Source of the DNA: Micromonospora sediminimaris
Lineage (GTDB): Bacteria; Actinomycetota; Actinomycetes; Mycobacteriales; Micromonosporaceae
Direction: 5' to 3'
Assembly: GCA_900112325.1 (NCBI GenBank)
Contig: FOLJ01000020.1
Location: forward strand, 62,001 to 126,000
DNA: 64,000 bases
Shown here piece by piece: positions 51,879 to 60,935 of this stretch (positions are counted from its first letter, which is position 1; each line of letters begins with the position of its first letter). Below the pieces are notes generated by a model that searched no databases, was not told the origin of the DNA, and saw only the letters and a program-made list of their open reading frames with translations. Position numbers and translations under genes: made by a program.

Positions 51879-52601
51879 ATGACGACCGGACAGCACCCGG
51901 CGACCCAGCCGGAGACCGGGCCGGCGGACGAGGAGCGGCTGCCCACCGTCGCGGAGCAGATGGCCGACCAGCTGGGCGGTTGGCGCGGGCTGGCCGAGTC
52001 CAGCATCCCGGTGGTGGTCTTCGTGATCGCCAACATCGTCACCGACCTGCGGCCGGCTGTGATCGCCTCGGTGGCGGTGGCGGTGCTGATCGGCGGGCTG
52101 CGGCTGGCCCAGCGCCGACCGGTGCGGCACGCGGTGAACGGACTGTTCGGCATCGGGATCGGTGCCGCCATCGCCTGGCGTACCGGCGACGCGCGCGACT
52201 TCTACCTGCCGGGGATCCTCTACGGCATCGGCTACGGCCTGGCCCTGCTGCTGTCGGCGGTGATCCGCCAGCCGCTGGTCGGCTGGATCTGGTCGGTGCT
52301 GGTGGCCAAGGGCAGCTCGCAGTGGCGTGACGATCCCCTGCTGGTCCGCACCTTCACCCGGCTGACCGTGCTGTGGGGAGTGGTCTGGCTGGCCAAGGTC
52401 GGCGTGCAGGCCGGCATCTACCTGGCGGCCCGCCGGTTCGACCAGCTCGGCGACGAGGCCGCCGCCGCCGACATGGAGACCGCCCTCGGGGTGGCGCGGT
52501 TGGCCCTGGGCTACCCGCCGTACGTGCTGCTGTTGCTGATCACGGTCTGGACGGTGCGGCGGGTAACCCGCGAACACCGGACGGAGCCGCTGCCGAGCTG
52601 A
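51879..52601 (+). CDS. DUF3159 membrane protein
   Basis: 240-residue protein with about five or six transmembrane helices (SIPVVVFVIANIVTDLRPAVIASVAVAVLIGG, FGIGIGAAIAWRTG, YGIGYGLALLLSAVI, VLWGVVWLAKVGVQAGIYL, YPPYVLLLLITVWTV). The RLPTVAEQMADQLGGWRGLAESSIP start is the DUF3159 signature. Function unknown. It starts 31 bases after the OB-fold gene, so co-transcription is likely. Confidence 0.87.
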   Translation: MTTGQHPATQPETGPADEERLPTVAEQMADQLGGWRGLAESSIPVVVFVIANIVTDLRPAVIASVAVAVLIGGLRLAQRRPVRHAVNGLFGIGIGAAIAWRTGDARDFYLPGILYGIGYGLALLLSAVIRQPLVGWIWSVLVAKGSSQWRDDPLLVRTFTRLTVLWGVVWLAKVGVQAGIYLAARRFDQLGDEAAAADMETALGVARLALGYPPYVLLLLITVWTVRRVTREHRTEPLPS

Positions 52602-52648
52602 GCCTGCCCCAGCGGTCGGGGGTGCCGAGGCCCGGCCCGGCGCGGTGG

Positions 52649-53338
52649 TCAGCGTGATTCGCGGGTGCGTTCGACGCTGTCCGGGCCGAGCACCACCGCC
52701 CGTACGGCGTCCTCCACCTCGGCGGTGCAGACGAAGACCAGCTCGTCGCCGGCCTCGAGCGGGTCGTCGGGGCTGGGCACCAGGACGCGCTTGCCGCGCA
52801 GGATCGCCACCAGCGCGGAGTCCCGGGGCAGTGGCACCTCGCGCAGCGGGTGCCCGACGTAGGGCGCGGTCGGCGGCAAGGTGATCTCGACCAGATTGGC
52901 CTCGCCCTGCCGGAACGTCATCAGGCGGACCAGGTCGCCCACGGTGACCGCCTCCTCGACCAGCGCGGCCATCACCCGCGGCTTGCTGACCGCCACGTCG
53001 ACACCCCACTGCTCGGTGAACAGCCACTCGTTCTCGGCCCGGTTGACCCGGGCGACCACCCGGGGCACCGCGAACTCGGTCTTGGCCAGCAGCGAGACCA
53101 CGAGGTTGACCTTGTCGTCGCCGGTGGCCGCGACCACCACGTCGCAGCCGGCCAGCTCGGCCTCCTCCAGGCTGGTCAGCTCGCAGGCGTCGGCCAGCAC
53201 CCACTCCGCGTCCGGCACCCGGGCCGGCCGCAGCATTCGAGGCTGCCGCTCGATGAGCATCACCTGGTGGCCGTTCTCGATCAACTCCTGTGCGATGGAG
53301 CGGCCCACGTTGCCGGCACCGGCGATGGCGACCCGCAT
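52649..53338 (-). CDS. TrkA/RCK potassium-uptake regulatory protein (second of pair)
   Basis: 229-residue RCK protein: NAD(H)-binding Rossmann domain (MRVAIAGAGNVGRSIAQELIENGHQVMLIER) and TrkA_C domain (about 140-220: NLVEITLPPTAPYVGHPLREVPLPRDSALVAILRG). It gates a K+ transporter in response to nucleotides. ATG 53338 is favoured; a GTG at 53344 would overlap the upstream trkA-like stop by four bases. The pair corresponds to the CeoB/CeoC arrangement of mycobacteria. Divergent from a KimA-like K+ permease. Confidence 0.88.
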   Translation of the reverse strand: MRVAIAGAGNVGRSIAQELIENGHQVMLIERQPRMLRPARVPDAEWVLADACELTSLEEAELAGCDVVVAATGDDKVNLVVSLLAKTEFAVPRVVARVNRAENEWLFTEQWGVDVAVSKPRVMAALVEEAVTVGDLVRLMTFRQGEANLVEITLPPTAPYVGHPLREVPLPRDSALVAILRGKRVLVPSPDDPLEAGDELVFVCTAEVEDAVRAVVLGPDSVERTRESR

Positions 53339-53340
53339 GA

Positions 53341-54003
53341 TCACTGACCCCCTTCCGGCGCCGCCGCCACGGATGTGACCGCCGCCACCATGTCGTCGGT
53401 GACCAGCATGAAGACCTGGTCACCCTCCTGCACGACGCTGGACACGGTGGGCAGCGTGCCGATGCCGAACCGGATCAGGTACGCCACGCGGGCGCCGGTC
53501 GCCTGCTCCAGGGCCCGCACCGGGCGGCCGATCCAGTCCTTGTGCACCGGCACCTCGACGATCGAGACGGTGCTTGTGGGATCGCGGAAGATCTCCACGT
53601 TGCCCTCGGGCAGCAGGTGTCGCAGCATCCGGTCGGCCGTCCACCGGACGGTGGCCACGGTGGGGATGCCCAGCCGTTCGTAGACCTGTGCGCGGCGCTG
53701 ATCGTAGATGCGGGCAGCGACCCGCACCACGCCGAAGGTCTCGCGGGCCAGCCGGGCCGAGATGATGTTGGAGTTGTCGCCGCTGGAGACGGCGGCGAAG
53801 GCGTCGGCCCGCTCGATGCCGGCCTGGCGCAGCACGTCGCCGTCGAAGCCGGCCCCGGTGACCGTGACGCCGGCGAAGTCGGGCCGCAGCCGGCGGAAGG
53901 CGTCCGCGTCCTGGTCGATGACCGCGACCGAGTGCCCCCGGGCCTCCAGGTTGTGAGCCAGGGTCGAGCCGACCCGGCCACAACCCATGATCACGACATG
54001 CAC
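53341..54003 (-). CDS. TrkA/RCK potassium-uptake regulatory protein (first of pair)
   Basis: 220-residue RCK protein paralogous to its downstream neighbour: Rossmann motif HVVIMGCGRVGSTLAHNLEARGHSVAVIDQ, GDNSNIISARLARETFGV, and a TrkA_C domain (STVSIVEVPVHKDWIGRPVRALEQATGARVAYLIRFG). The two probably form a hetero- or homo-octameric ring on a K+ channel or transporter. GTG 54003 follows GGGAGG; an ATG at 54015 lies before the ribosome site. Confidence 0.88.
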   Translation of the reverse strand: MHVVIMGCGRVGSTLAHNLEARGHSVAVIDQDADAFRRLRPDFAGVTVTGAGFDGDVLRQAGIERADAFAAVSSGDNSNIISARLARETFGVVRVAARIYDQRRAQVYERLGIPTVATVRWTADRMLRHLLPEGNVEIFRDPTSTVSIVEVPVHKDWIGRPVRALEQATGARVAYLIRFGIGTLPTVSSVVQEGDQVFMLVTDDMVAAVTSVAAAPEGGQ

Positions 54004-54141
54004 GCTGCCTCCCACGATGCGTACCGCTGCGCCTCGTCGCCTGCGAGCCTGCCACGTCGGGGCCGCGGACGGGGACCGACGGTACTCCCGCCCCGGATAC
54101 GCCGGTACCCGGCCACCCCACGTGCCCGTTGTCGGTGGTCG

Positions 54142-54147
54142 TACGCT
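54142..54147 (+). promoter_or_regulatory. -10-like hexamer TACGCT, possible leaderless start
   Basis: TACGCT ends eight bases before GTG 54156, with no Shine-Dalgarno between. Confidence 0.38.
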
Positions 54148-54155
54148 TGGCCGTT

Positions 54156-56207
54156 GTGGTCCGATCCACCTCCCTGCTGAAGCGGCTGCTCGTCGGCCGG
54201 CCGTTCCGGTCCGACCGGCTCAAGCACACCCTCCTGCCGAAGCGCATCGCCCTGCCCGTCTTCGCCTCGGACGCGCTGTCGAGCGTGGCGTACGCGCCGG
54301 ACGAGATCCTGCTGATGCTCTCCGTCGCGGGCGCCTCGGCGTTCGTGTTCTCACCGTGGGTCGCCCTCGGCGTGGTCGTGGTCATGCTGACCGTGGTGGC
54401 CAGCTACCGGCAGAACGTGCACGCCTATCCGTCGGGCGGCGGCGACTACGAGGTGGCCACCGTGAACCTCGGCCCGCGTGCCGGTGTGGGGGTGGCCAGC
54501 GCGCTGCTTGTCGACTACGTGCTCACCGTGGCGGTGTCGGTCTCCTCCGGGGTGGCCAACCTCGGCTCGGTGATCCCCTTCGTCGCGACCCACAAGGTGC
54601 TCATCGCGGTCACCGCCGTGGTGCTGTTGACCGCGGTCAACCTGCGCGGAATCAAGGAGGCGGGCAGCGCGTTCGCCATCCCCACGTACGGTTTCATGAT
54701 CGTTATTGTCGGCATGATCCTCACCGGACTGGTCCGGATCGTGGTACTCGGTGAGGACCTGCGCGCCCCCAGCGCCGACCTGGTCATCGCCGCCGAGTGG
54801 CACGACACCACCGGCTGGGCGATGGCGTTCCTGCTGCTGCGCAGCTTCTCCTCCGGCTGCGCCGCGCTTACCGGCGTGGAAGCGATCTCCAACGGCGTGC
54901 CGGCGTTCAAGGCGCCGAAGAGCCGCAACGCCGCCACCACGCTGCTGATGCTGGGTCTGGTCGCGGTGACCATGCTTGTCGGCATCGTCTGGCTGGCCCG
55001 GCTCACCGGGCTGCAGTTCGTCGAGAACCCCGCCCTGCAGATCGTCTCCGGCCCCGAGGGGTACGTGCAGAAGACGGTCACCGCGCAACTCGGTGAGACG
55101 ATCTTCGGGCCGGGTTCGGTGCTGCTGTTTCTGGTCGTCGGGGTGACCGCCACGATCCTGTTCGTGGCCGCCAACACGGCCTTCACCGGGTTTCCGGTAC
55201 TCGGCTCGATCCTCGCCCAGGACCGCTACCTGCCCCGGCAACTGCACACCCGGGGCGACCGGCTCGCCTTCTCCAACGGGATCCTCTTTCTGGCCGGCTT
55301 CGCGATCCTGTTGATCATCGGTTTCCAGGCCGAGGTGACCAAGCTCATCCAGCTCTACATCGTGGGCGTCTTCGTCTCGTTCACCCTCTCCCAGGCCGGA
55401 ATGATCCGGCACTGGAACCGGCTGCTGCGCAACGAGCGGGACCCGCAGGTGCGCAGCCGGATGCTCCGGTCCCGGGCGATCAACACCTTCGGCATGACGA
55501 TGACCGCCGCGGTGCTGGTGATCGTATTGATCACCAAGTTCCTGCTCGGGGCCTGGATCGCCATCGTCGCGATGGGCCTGATCTACGTGCTGATGCTGGC
55601 CATCCGCCGGCACTACAACCGGGTGGCAGTCGAGCTGGCCCCGGACGACGACGGACGGCCGGTGCTGCCGGCCCGCAATCACGCGATCGTGCTGGTCAGC
55701 AAGTTGCACCAGCCCACCCTGCGGGCGGTGGCGTACGCGCAGGCCACCCGGCCGGACACCCTGACCGCGGTGACCGTCAACGTCGACGACCAAGACACCC
55801 GCCAGTTGCAGGCCGACTGGGACCGGCGGGGAGTGCCGATCCCGCTGACCGTGATCGACTCGCCGTACCGGGAGATCACCCGCCCGATTCTGAATTACGT
55901 GGCCGGGGTACGCCGGGAGTCGCCGCGCGACGTGGTCACGGTCTTCATCCCCGAGTACGTCGTGGGTCGCTGGTGGGAGAACCTGTTGCACAACCAGAGC
56001 GCGCTGCGGCTCAAGGGCCGGCTGCTGTTCGAGCCCGGGGTGATGGTGACAAGCGTGCCGTGGCAACTCGCCTCGACCGCCGGCAAGGACCTGGACCGGA
56101 TGGACGCCACGCTCGGCCGTGGGCCGGTCCGTGGTCCCCGCGTGGCGCGCGGTGCCACCCTGCCCCCGTCGGTCGAGCGCGAATCGTCGGACGGGGACGC
56201 CCGGTGA
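54156..56207 (+). CDS. KimA-like APC-family potassium permease
   Basis: 683-residue membrane protein with about twelve helices of the APC fold and a cytoplasmic alpha/beta tail (about 480-640). Recognisable KimA (YdaO) family stretches: FASDALSSVAYAPDEIL, SGGGDYEVATVNLG, LLVDYVLTVAVSVSSG, SFSSGCAALTGVEAISNGVPAFK, and AANTAFTGFPVLGSILAQDRY. In Bacillus KimA is a high-affinity K+/H+ symporter controlled by c-di-AMP. The divergent TrkA pair supports a K+ role here. A basic C-terminal 40 residues look disordered. Its GTGA stop overlap couples it to the downstream methyltransferase. Confidence 0.85.
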   Translation: MVRSTSLLKRLLVGRPFRSDRLKHTLLPKRIALPVFASDALSSVAYAPDEILLMLSVAGASAFVFSPWVALGVVVVMLTVVASYRQNVHAYPSGGGDYEVATVNLGPRAGVGVASALLVDYVLTVAVSVSSGVANLGSVIPFVATHKVLIAVTAVVLLTAVNLRGIKEAGSAFAIPTYGFMIVIVGMILTGLVRIVVLGEDLRAPSADLVIAAEWHDTTGWAMAFLLLRSFSSGCAALTGVEAISNGVPAFKAPKSRNAATTLLMLGLVAVTMLVGIVWLARLTGLQFVENPALQIVSGPEGYVQKTVTAQLGETIFGPGSVLLFLVVGVTATILFVAANTAFTGFPVLGSILAQDRYLPRQLHTRGDRLAFSNGILFLAGFAILLIIGFQAEVTKLIQLYIVGVFVSFTLSQAGMIRHWNRLLRNERDPQVRSRMLRSRAINTFGMTMTAAVLVIVLITKFLLGAWIAIVAMGLIYVLMLAIRRHYNRVAVELAPDDDGRPVLPARNHAIVLVSKLHQPTLRAVAYAQATRPDTLTAVTVNVDDQDTRQLQADWDRRGVPIPLTVIDSPYREITRPILNYVAGVRRESPRDVVTVFIPEYVVGRWWENLLHNQSALRLKGRLLFEPGVMVTSVPWQLASTAGKDLDRMDATLGRGPVRGPRVARGATLPPSVERESSDGDAR

Positions 56208-57421
56208 GCGGGCTTGAGGAGGCCGAGCGGGTCGAACTGACCGTGGCGGCGGTCGCCCCCGGAGGGCACTGCGTGGCCCGGGTGGACGGCCAGGTGGTCT
56301 TCGTCCGGCACGCACTGCCGGGAGAGCGGGTGCTGGCCGAGGTGACCGAGGTGCACCGGGGGTTCGTCCGGGCCGACGCGGTCACCGTGCTGGAGGCGGC
56401 ACCGGACCGGGTCGACCCACCCTGCCCGTACGCACGACCGGGCCGCTGCGGCGGCTGCGACCTGCAACACGTCGCCCCCGACGCCCAACTTCGCTGGAAG
56501 GCGGCGGCGGTCCGTGAACAGCTCATCCGTCTCGGCGGACTGGACGAGGCCCGGTGTGACGAGCTGGACCTACGGGTGATGGCGTTGCCGGGTGGTCCGC
56601 TCGGCTGGCGGTCCCGGGTCCGCTACGCGGTCGACGCGGCGGGTCGTGCCGGGCTGCTCAAGCATCGCTCCCACGAGGTGGTGCCGGTCGACCGCTGCCT
56701 TATCGCCCATCCGGCGATCCAGGAGCTGCCGGTGCTCACCGCCGGGGTGAGCTGGCCGGACGCCGAGGCGGTGGAGACCGTCGCCAGCACCGGCGGGGAC
56801 GTGGCGGTGACCGCCGTCGCGGCCGGGGCCAGTCGCCGGGTCAGTGGACCGGAACGGATCCGGGAGCGGGCCGCCGGCCGGGAGTGGGTGCTGCCTGCCT
56901 CGTCGTTCTGGCAGGTGCATCCCGCCGCTGCGGACACCCTGGTCGACGCGGTGCTGGAGCTGACCGACCCCCGGCCGGGGGAGCGGGCCTGGGATCTCTA
57001 CGGTGGCGCCGGCCTGTTCGCTGCCGCGCTGGCCGGTCGGGTGGGCCAGGCCGGGCGGGTCACCCTGGTCGAGGCGGCTGGTGACGGCGTCGCGGCGGCC
57101 CGGGAGAATCTGCGCGACCTGCCCGCCGTCGAGGTCGTGGCGGCCCGGGTGGAGACCGCTCTGGCCCGTCGCCGCATCACCGGTCCGGTCGACGTGGTGG
57201 TGCTCGATCCGCCCCGGACGGGGGCCGGCGCTCGGGTGGTATGCGACGTGGTGGCCGCCGGACCGCGCGCGGTGACGTACGTGGCCTGTGACCCGGCGGC
57301 GTTCGCCCGGGACCTGCGGGTCTTCGCCGAGCTTGGTTGGCGGTTGGCGGCGTTGCGCGGGTACGACCTGTTTCCGATGACCCGGCACGTGGAGCTGGTC
57401 GGGCTGCTGGTGCCGGCCTGA
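56204..57421 (+). CDS. TrmA/RlmCD-family RNA m5U methyltransferase
   Basis: 405-residue SAM-dependent enzyme methylating C5 of uridine in tRNA or 23S rRNA. An N-terminal TRAM domain (VELTVAAVAPGGHCVARVDGQVVFVRHALPGERV), Fe-S-type cysteines (CPYARPGRCGGCDLQH), SAM motif (AWDLYGGAGLFAAAL), VVLDPPRTGAG and the catalytic Cys in YVACDPAAFARDL, plus the C-terminal YDLFPMTRHVE. Whether the target is U54 of tRNA or U747/U1939 of rRNA cannot be told. GTG 56204 overlaps the permease stop by four bases. Confidence 0.9.
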   Translation: MSGLEEAERVELTVAAVAPGGHCVARVDGQVVFVRHALPGERVLAEVTEVHRGFVRADAVTVLEAAPDRVDPPCPYARPGRCGGCDLQHVAPDAQLRWKAAAVREQLIRLGGLDEARCDELDLRVMALPGGPLGWRSRVRYAVDAAGRAGLLKHRSHEVVPVDRCLIAHPAIQELPVLTAGVSWPDAEAVETVASTGGDVAVTAVAAGASRRVSGPERIRERAAGREWVLPASSFWQVHPAAADTLVDAVLELTDPRPGERAWDLYGGAGLFAAALAGRVGQAGRVTLVEAAGDGVAAARENLRDLPAVEVVAARVETALARRRITGPVDVVVLDPPRTGAGARVVCDVVAAGPRAVTYVACDPAAFARDLRVFAELGWRLAALRGYDLFPMTRHVELVGLLVPA

Positions 57422-57478
57422 CCAGGTGCTCAGTACCGGTGGTCGCTGCGCCCACGCTGCAAGGTGCGCGAGGGCCGA

Positions 57479-57484
57479 TAGACT
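57479..57484 (+). promoter_or_regulatory. -10-like hexamer TAGACT upstream of dxs
   Basis: TAGACT ends eight bases before the dxs ATG at 57493 and there is no ribosome site, suggesting a leaderless dxs mRNA. Confidence 0.42.
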
Positions 57485-57492
57485 CTGCGGTC

Positions 57493-59439
57493 ATGAGTGT
57501 TGAAGAGGACACGGCCAACCACGGCCGGCTGCTGGCCACGGTGCACGGTCCCCAGGACGTCAAGCGGATGTCCGCCACCGAACTGGACATCCTCGCCGCC
57601 GAGATCCGCGACTTCCTGATCGCCAAGGTGTCGCGTACCGGTGGGCACATCGGGCCCAACCTGGGCGTGGTGGAACTCACCCTGGCCCTGCACCGGGTCT
57701 TCGACTCTCCCCGGGACCGGCTGCTGTTCGACACCGGCCACCAGGCGTACGTTCACAAGATCGTCACCGGCCGGCAGGGCGGGTTCGACCAGCTGCGCCA
57801 GCGTGGCGGGCTCTCCGGTTACCCGAACCAGGCCGAGAGCGAGCACGACCTCATCGAGAACTCGCACGCCTCGACCGCCCTGTCGTACGCCGACGGGCTG
57901 GCCAAGGCGTACGCGCTGCGGGGCGAATCGCGCAGCGTCGTCGCCGTGGTGGGCGACGGGGCACTGACCGGCGGCATGTGCTGGGAGGCGCTGAACAACA
58001 TCGCCGCCACGGACAACCCGCTGGTCATCGTGGTCAACGACAACGGCCGCTCGTACGCGCCGACGATCGGCGGTCTCGCCCACCACCTCTCGACGCTGCG
58101 GCTCAACCCCGGCTACGAGAAGGTCCTGGACGCCGTCAAGGACGCCCTCGGCTCGACCCCGCTGGTCGGCAAGCCGATGTACGAGGTGCTGCACGCGGTC
58201 AAGAAGGGCATCAAGGACGCGGTCGCGCCGCAGGCGATGTTCGAGGACCTCGGCATCAAGTACGTCGGCCCGGTCGACGGGCATGACCTGGCCGCCGTCG
58301 AGACGGCCCTGCGGGCGGCGAAGAACTTCGGCGGCCCGGTGATCGTGCACGCGGTCACCCGCAAGGGCTACGGCTACCGCCCCGCCGAGGAGGACGAGGC
58401 GGACTGCTTCCACAGCCCCGGCGCCTTCGACATCACCGACGGCAAGGCCACCGCCGCACCGTCGGTGAAGTGGACCCACGTCTTCGCCGACGAGCTGGTC
58501 GCGATCGCGGACGAGCGGCCCGACGTGGTGGGCATCACCGCGGCGATGGCCGAGCCGACCGGCATCGCGAAGCTGGCCCGCAAGTACCCGGAGCGCACCT
58601 ACGACGTGGGCATCGCCGAGCAGCACGCCGCCACCTCGGCGGCGGGCCTGGCGCTCGGCGGGCTGCACCCGGTGGTGGCGGTCTACGCGACCTTCCTCAA
58701 CCGGGCCTTCGACCAGGTCCTGCTGGACGTGGCCATGCACCGGCTGCCGGTCACCTTCGTGCTGGACCGGGCCGGGATCACCGGCCCCGATGGGCCGAGC
58801 CACTACGGCATCTGGGACATGTCGGTCTTCGGAGTGGTGCCGGGCCTGCGGATCGCGGCACCCCGGGATGCCGCCACGCTGCGCGAGGAGCTGCGCGAGG
58901 CGGTCGCAGTCGACGACGGCCCCACCGTGGTCCGCTTCCCGACCGGCGCGGTCGCCGCCGATCTGCCCGCCGTGCGGCGGGTCGGGCCGGTCGATGTGCT
59001 GGCGGAGTCGGCGCGTACCGACGTGCTGCTGGTCGCGGTGGGCGCCTTCGGTCAGCTCGGCATGGAGGTCGCCGCCCGGGTCGCTGAGCAGGGCTACGGA
59101 GTCACCGTGGTGGACCCGCGCTGGGTGCGTCCGATCCCGGCGGAGCTGGTCGAGCTGGCCACCGAGCACCGGCTGGTGGTCACGATCGAGGACGGCGTAC
59201 GGTCCGGCGGGGTTGGCGACGCGCTCGCCCAGGCCATGCGTGACGCCGATGTCCGAGTGCCGCTGCGGGACCTGGGCGTACCGCCCGGGTGGTACCCGCA
59301 CGGTTCCCGCAACCAGCTCCTGACCGACCTCGGCCTGACCGCCCAGGGCGTGGCCCGCGACGTCACCGGCTGGATCTCCCGCCTCGACACCGAGCCGGTC
59401 GACCCACCCCGCCTAACCGCCAACCCTTCCCCCAACTAA
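57493..59439 (+). CDS. dxs: 1-deoxy-D-xylulose-5-phosphate synthase
   Basis: First enzyme of the MEP isoprenoid pathway, joining pyruvate and glyceraldehyde 3-phosphate with thiamine diphosphate. 648 residues: RTGGHIGPNLGVVELTLALH at the N-terminus, the TPP motif VGDGALTGGMCWEALNNIAATDNPLVIVVNDN, transketolase central domain (YDVGIAEQHAATSAAGLAL, DRAGITGPDGPSHYG) and a C-terminal domain (VTVVDPRWVRPIP). ATG 57493 starts the family sequence. It supplies DMAPP used by MiaA. Ends at palindrome C. Confidence 0.95.
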   Translation: MSVEEDTANHGRLLATVHGPQDVKRMSATELDILAAEIRDFLIAKVSRTGGHIGPNLGVVELTLALHRVFDSPRDRLLFDTGHQAYVHKIVTGRQGGFDQLRQRGGLSGYPNQAESEHDLIENSHASTALSYADGLAKAYALRGESRSVVAVVGDGALTGGMCWEALNNIAATDNPLVIVVNDNGRSYAPTIGGLAHHLSTLRLNPGYEKVLDAVKDALGSTPLVGKPMYEVLHAVKKGIKDAVAPQAMFEDLGIKYVGPVDGHDLAAVETALRAAKNFGGPVIVHAVTRKGYGYRPAEEDEADCFHSPGAFDITDGKATAAPSVKWTHVFADELVAIADERPDVVGITAAMAEPTGIAKLARKYPERTYDVGIAEQHAATSAAGLALGGLHPVVAVYATFLNRAFDQVLLDVAMHRLPVTFVLDRAGITGPDGPSHYGIWDMSVFGVVPGLRIAAPRDAATLREELREAVAVDDGPTVVRFPTGAVAADLPAVRRVGPVDVLAESARTDVLLVAVGAFGQLGMEVAARVAEQGYGVTVVDPRWVRPIPAELVELATEHRLVVTIEDGVRSGGVGDALAQAMRDADVRVPLRDLGVPPGWYPHGSRNQLLTDLGLTAQGVARDVTGWISRLDTEPVDPPRLTANPSPN

Positions 59440-59484
59440 CCCACCCACCCCCCAAGCCTCCCTACCCCGCGCGGGTGCCTCGCG

Positions 59485-59549
59485 GCGTTGATCATGAAGT
59501 TGTTGTCACTGCGTCCGGCGTGGCGCGACAACAACGTCATGATCGACGC
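59485..59549. repeat. GTTGATCA-type extragenic palindrome, copy C
   Basis: Arms 59485-59507 and 59527-59549 match at 21 of 23 positions when one is reverse-complemented, with a 19-base loop. Core GCGTTGATCATGAAGTTG is shared with copies A and B. It sits between convergent dxs and the lipoprotein gene; C-rich on the left (59421-59466) and G-rich on the right. Confidence 0.85.
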
Positions 59550-59566
59550 GTGTAGAGGGGGTGGGT

Positions 59567-60766
59567 TCAGCGGCGGGGGGAGCCGGCGGAGCGGTAGTGG
59601 GTCTTCTCGTCGGCGGCGAGGCTGAAGGTTTCGCGGCGCTCGGGCAGGGGGGCCACCACCAGCCCGGGGCGGTCGACCAGGCGGGTCGTGTCCGGCGGCA
59701 CCGACAGCGTGGTGTCCTTGGTAGCGCGCCAGCTCAGCACGACCAGCGGCTGATCCGGAATCGGCAGTTCGTAGACCTGCAACGGGTTCGTCCGGTCGGC
59801 GGGGGAGAGCACCACCGGGCCATCGTCGGCGGGTCGGTAGACCACCGCGCTCATCGTGCCCTCGGCGCTCTCCCAGGTGAGCTGCTCCAGCTCGGCCGGC
59901 TCGCCACCGTCGAGGGACAGCTCGCCGAGCGTACGTACGGCGAGTTTCGCCATCGGCCAGGACGCCGGCACCGACTGCGGCACGTCCCGGTCGCCGACGC
60001 GCCGGAAAATGCTGCCGAACGGGCCGTCCTCGCCAGCCAGCAGGCAGGTGTCGAGGCCGGTCAGGGCGCGCCGGCCGGAGCCGCTCTCGTCGCGCACCAG
60101 CGGGTAGCGGGGGGCGGTGATGCCGGTGCCGAGGTCGAGCAACCGGTCGGTGGCACGGCCCCGGGGCAGCGACTCGGTGGAGCGCAGGGTGGCGGTGACC
60201 GTCACCGCCCGGCACCGGGGCACCTCTACCGGGTCGGTCAGGCCGTCACGGTCGGACAGGATACGACCGTTCGGTCCGACCAGACGCCGAACCCGTTCGG
60301 AGGTCAGGTAGCGCCGGCCGTCGGCGGCCTGGACCGGCAACACGTCGGAGTAGACCAGGTAGCCGGGGTCGGTGTACTCAGTGGCGTGACCGACCGTGTA
60401 CCGGTCGCCGTCCCCGGTGAGCTGGAGCAGCCAGGACGCGGCCTCACCGGGTACCGACGCGGCGACCAGGGCCAGTGGTCGGCCGCCGACCTCACCGGAG
60501 AAGAGGATCCCGGACGAGGGTACGTGCACCCGGTCGTCCACGGGCGAACGCCAGTCGCGTACCGCCTCGGTGACGGCGGCGGTCGCCGCGGTGTCCTCGG
60601 CGAGCGAGCCGCGCGGCGGCCACACCGTCAGAGAACCGTCCATGCTGTCGTAACCGACCCGCAGGTCCCGTGCCTGACGCTCGGCGACCGGCCCGCAGGC
60701 GGTGACGGCGATCAGCAGGGTGGACAGGCCGGTGGCGGTCAAGCCGCGCCAACGGGCTGGAGCCAC
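59567..60766 (-). CDS. Lipoprotein of unknown function
   Basis: 399 residues. A short signal peptide ends in the lipobox VTAC, so Cys24 would be lipidated and the protein held on the outer face of the membrane. The rest is beta-rich and Asp/Arg-rich, without a domain I recognise; repeated strand-like segments (RLVGPNGRILSDRDG, GTMSAVVYRPADDG) could be a propeller or sandwich. GTG 60766 is the likely start. It is divergent from the two tandem membrane paralogues and may serve the same envelope process. Confidence 0.75.
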   Translation of the reverse strand: MAPARWRGLTATGLSTLLIAVTACGPVAERQARDLRVGYDSMDGSLTVWPPRGSLAEDTAATAAVTEAVRDWRSPVDDRVHVPSSGILFSGEVGGRPLALVAASVPGEAASWLLQLTGDGDRYTVGHATEYTDPGYLVYSDVLPVQAADGRRYLTSERVRRLVGPNGRILSDRDGLTDPVEVPRCRAVTVTATLRSTESLPRGRATDRLLDLGTGITAPRYPLVRDESGSGRRALTGLDTCLLAGEDGPFGSIFRRVGDRDVPQSVPASWPMAKLAVRTLGELSLDGGEPAELEQLTWESAEGTMSAVVYRPADDGPVVLSPADRTNPLQVYELPIPDQPLVVLSWRATKDTTLSVPPDTTRLVDRPGLVVAPLPERRETFSLAADEKTHYRSAGSPRR

Positions 60767-60920
60767 CTGTCACGCCCCCGATCGGATCGCGTCGTCGTGT
60801 CGGAGGGCAATAGTACGAGACGTCCCGCCGCCGCTTCGGGTCGCCATACGCTGCGTCGCGCGGCCACCACACCGGCCACAGGGGACACCGCGTTGACTTG
60901 GGGCATTTTCCCCACTCGGG

Positions 60921-60926
60921 TAGACT
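60921..60926 (+). promoter_or_regulatory. -10-like hexamer TAGACT upstream of first membrane paralogue
   Basis: TAGACT ends nine bases before GTG 60936. TTGGGG 17 bases upstream is a poor -35. No ribosome site is present. Confidence 0.4.
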
Positions 60927-60935
60927 CCGCCGACT

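Noticed and set aside
54004..54155. c-di-AMP (ydaO-type) riboswitch upstream of the KimA-like gene
   Set aside because: The divergent gap is only about 150 bases, the start looks leaderless, and no riboswitch core is visible.
54351..59301. Long antisense frames opposite the KimA-like permease and dxs
   Set aside because: They are composition artefacts opposite recognisable permease and Dxs sequences, without ribosome sites or family motifs.
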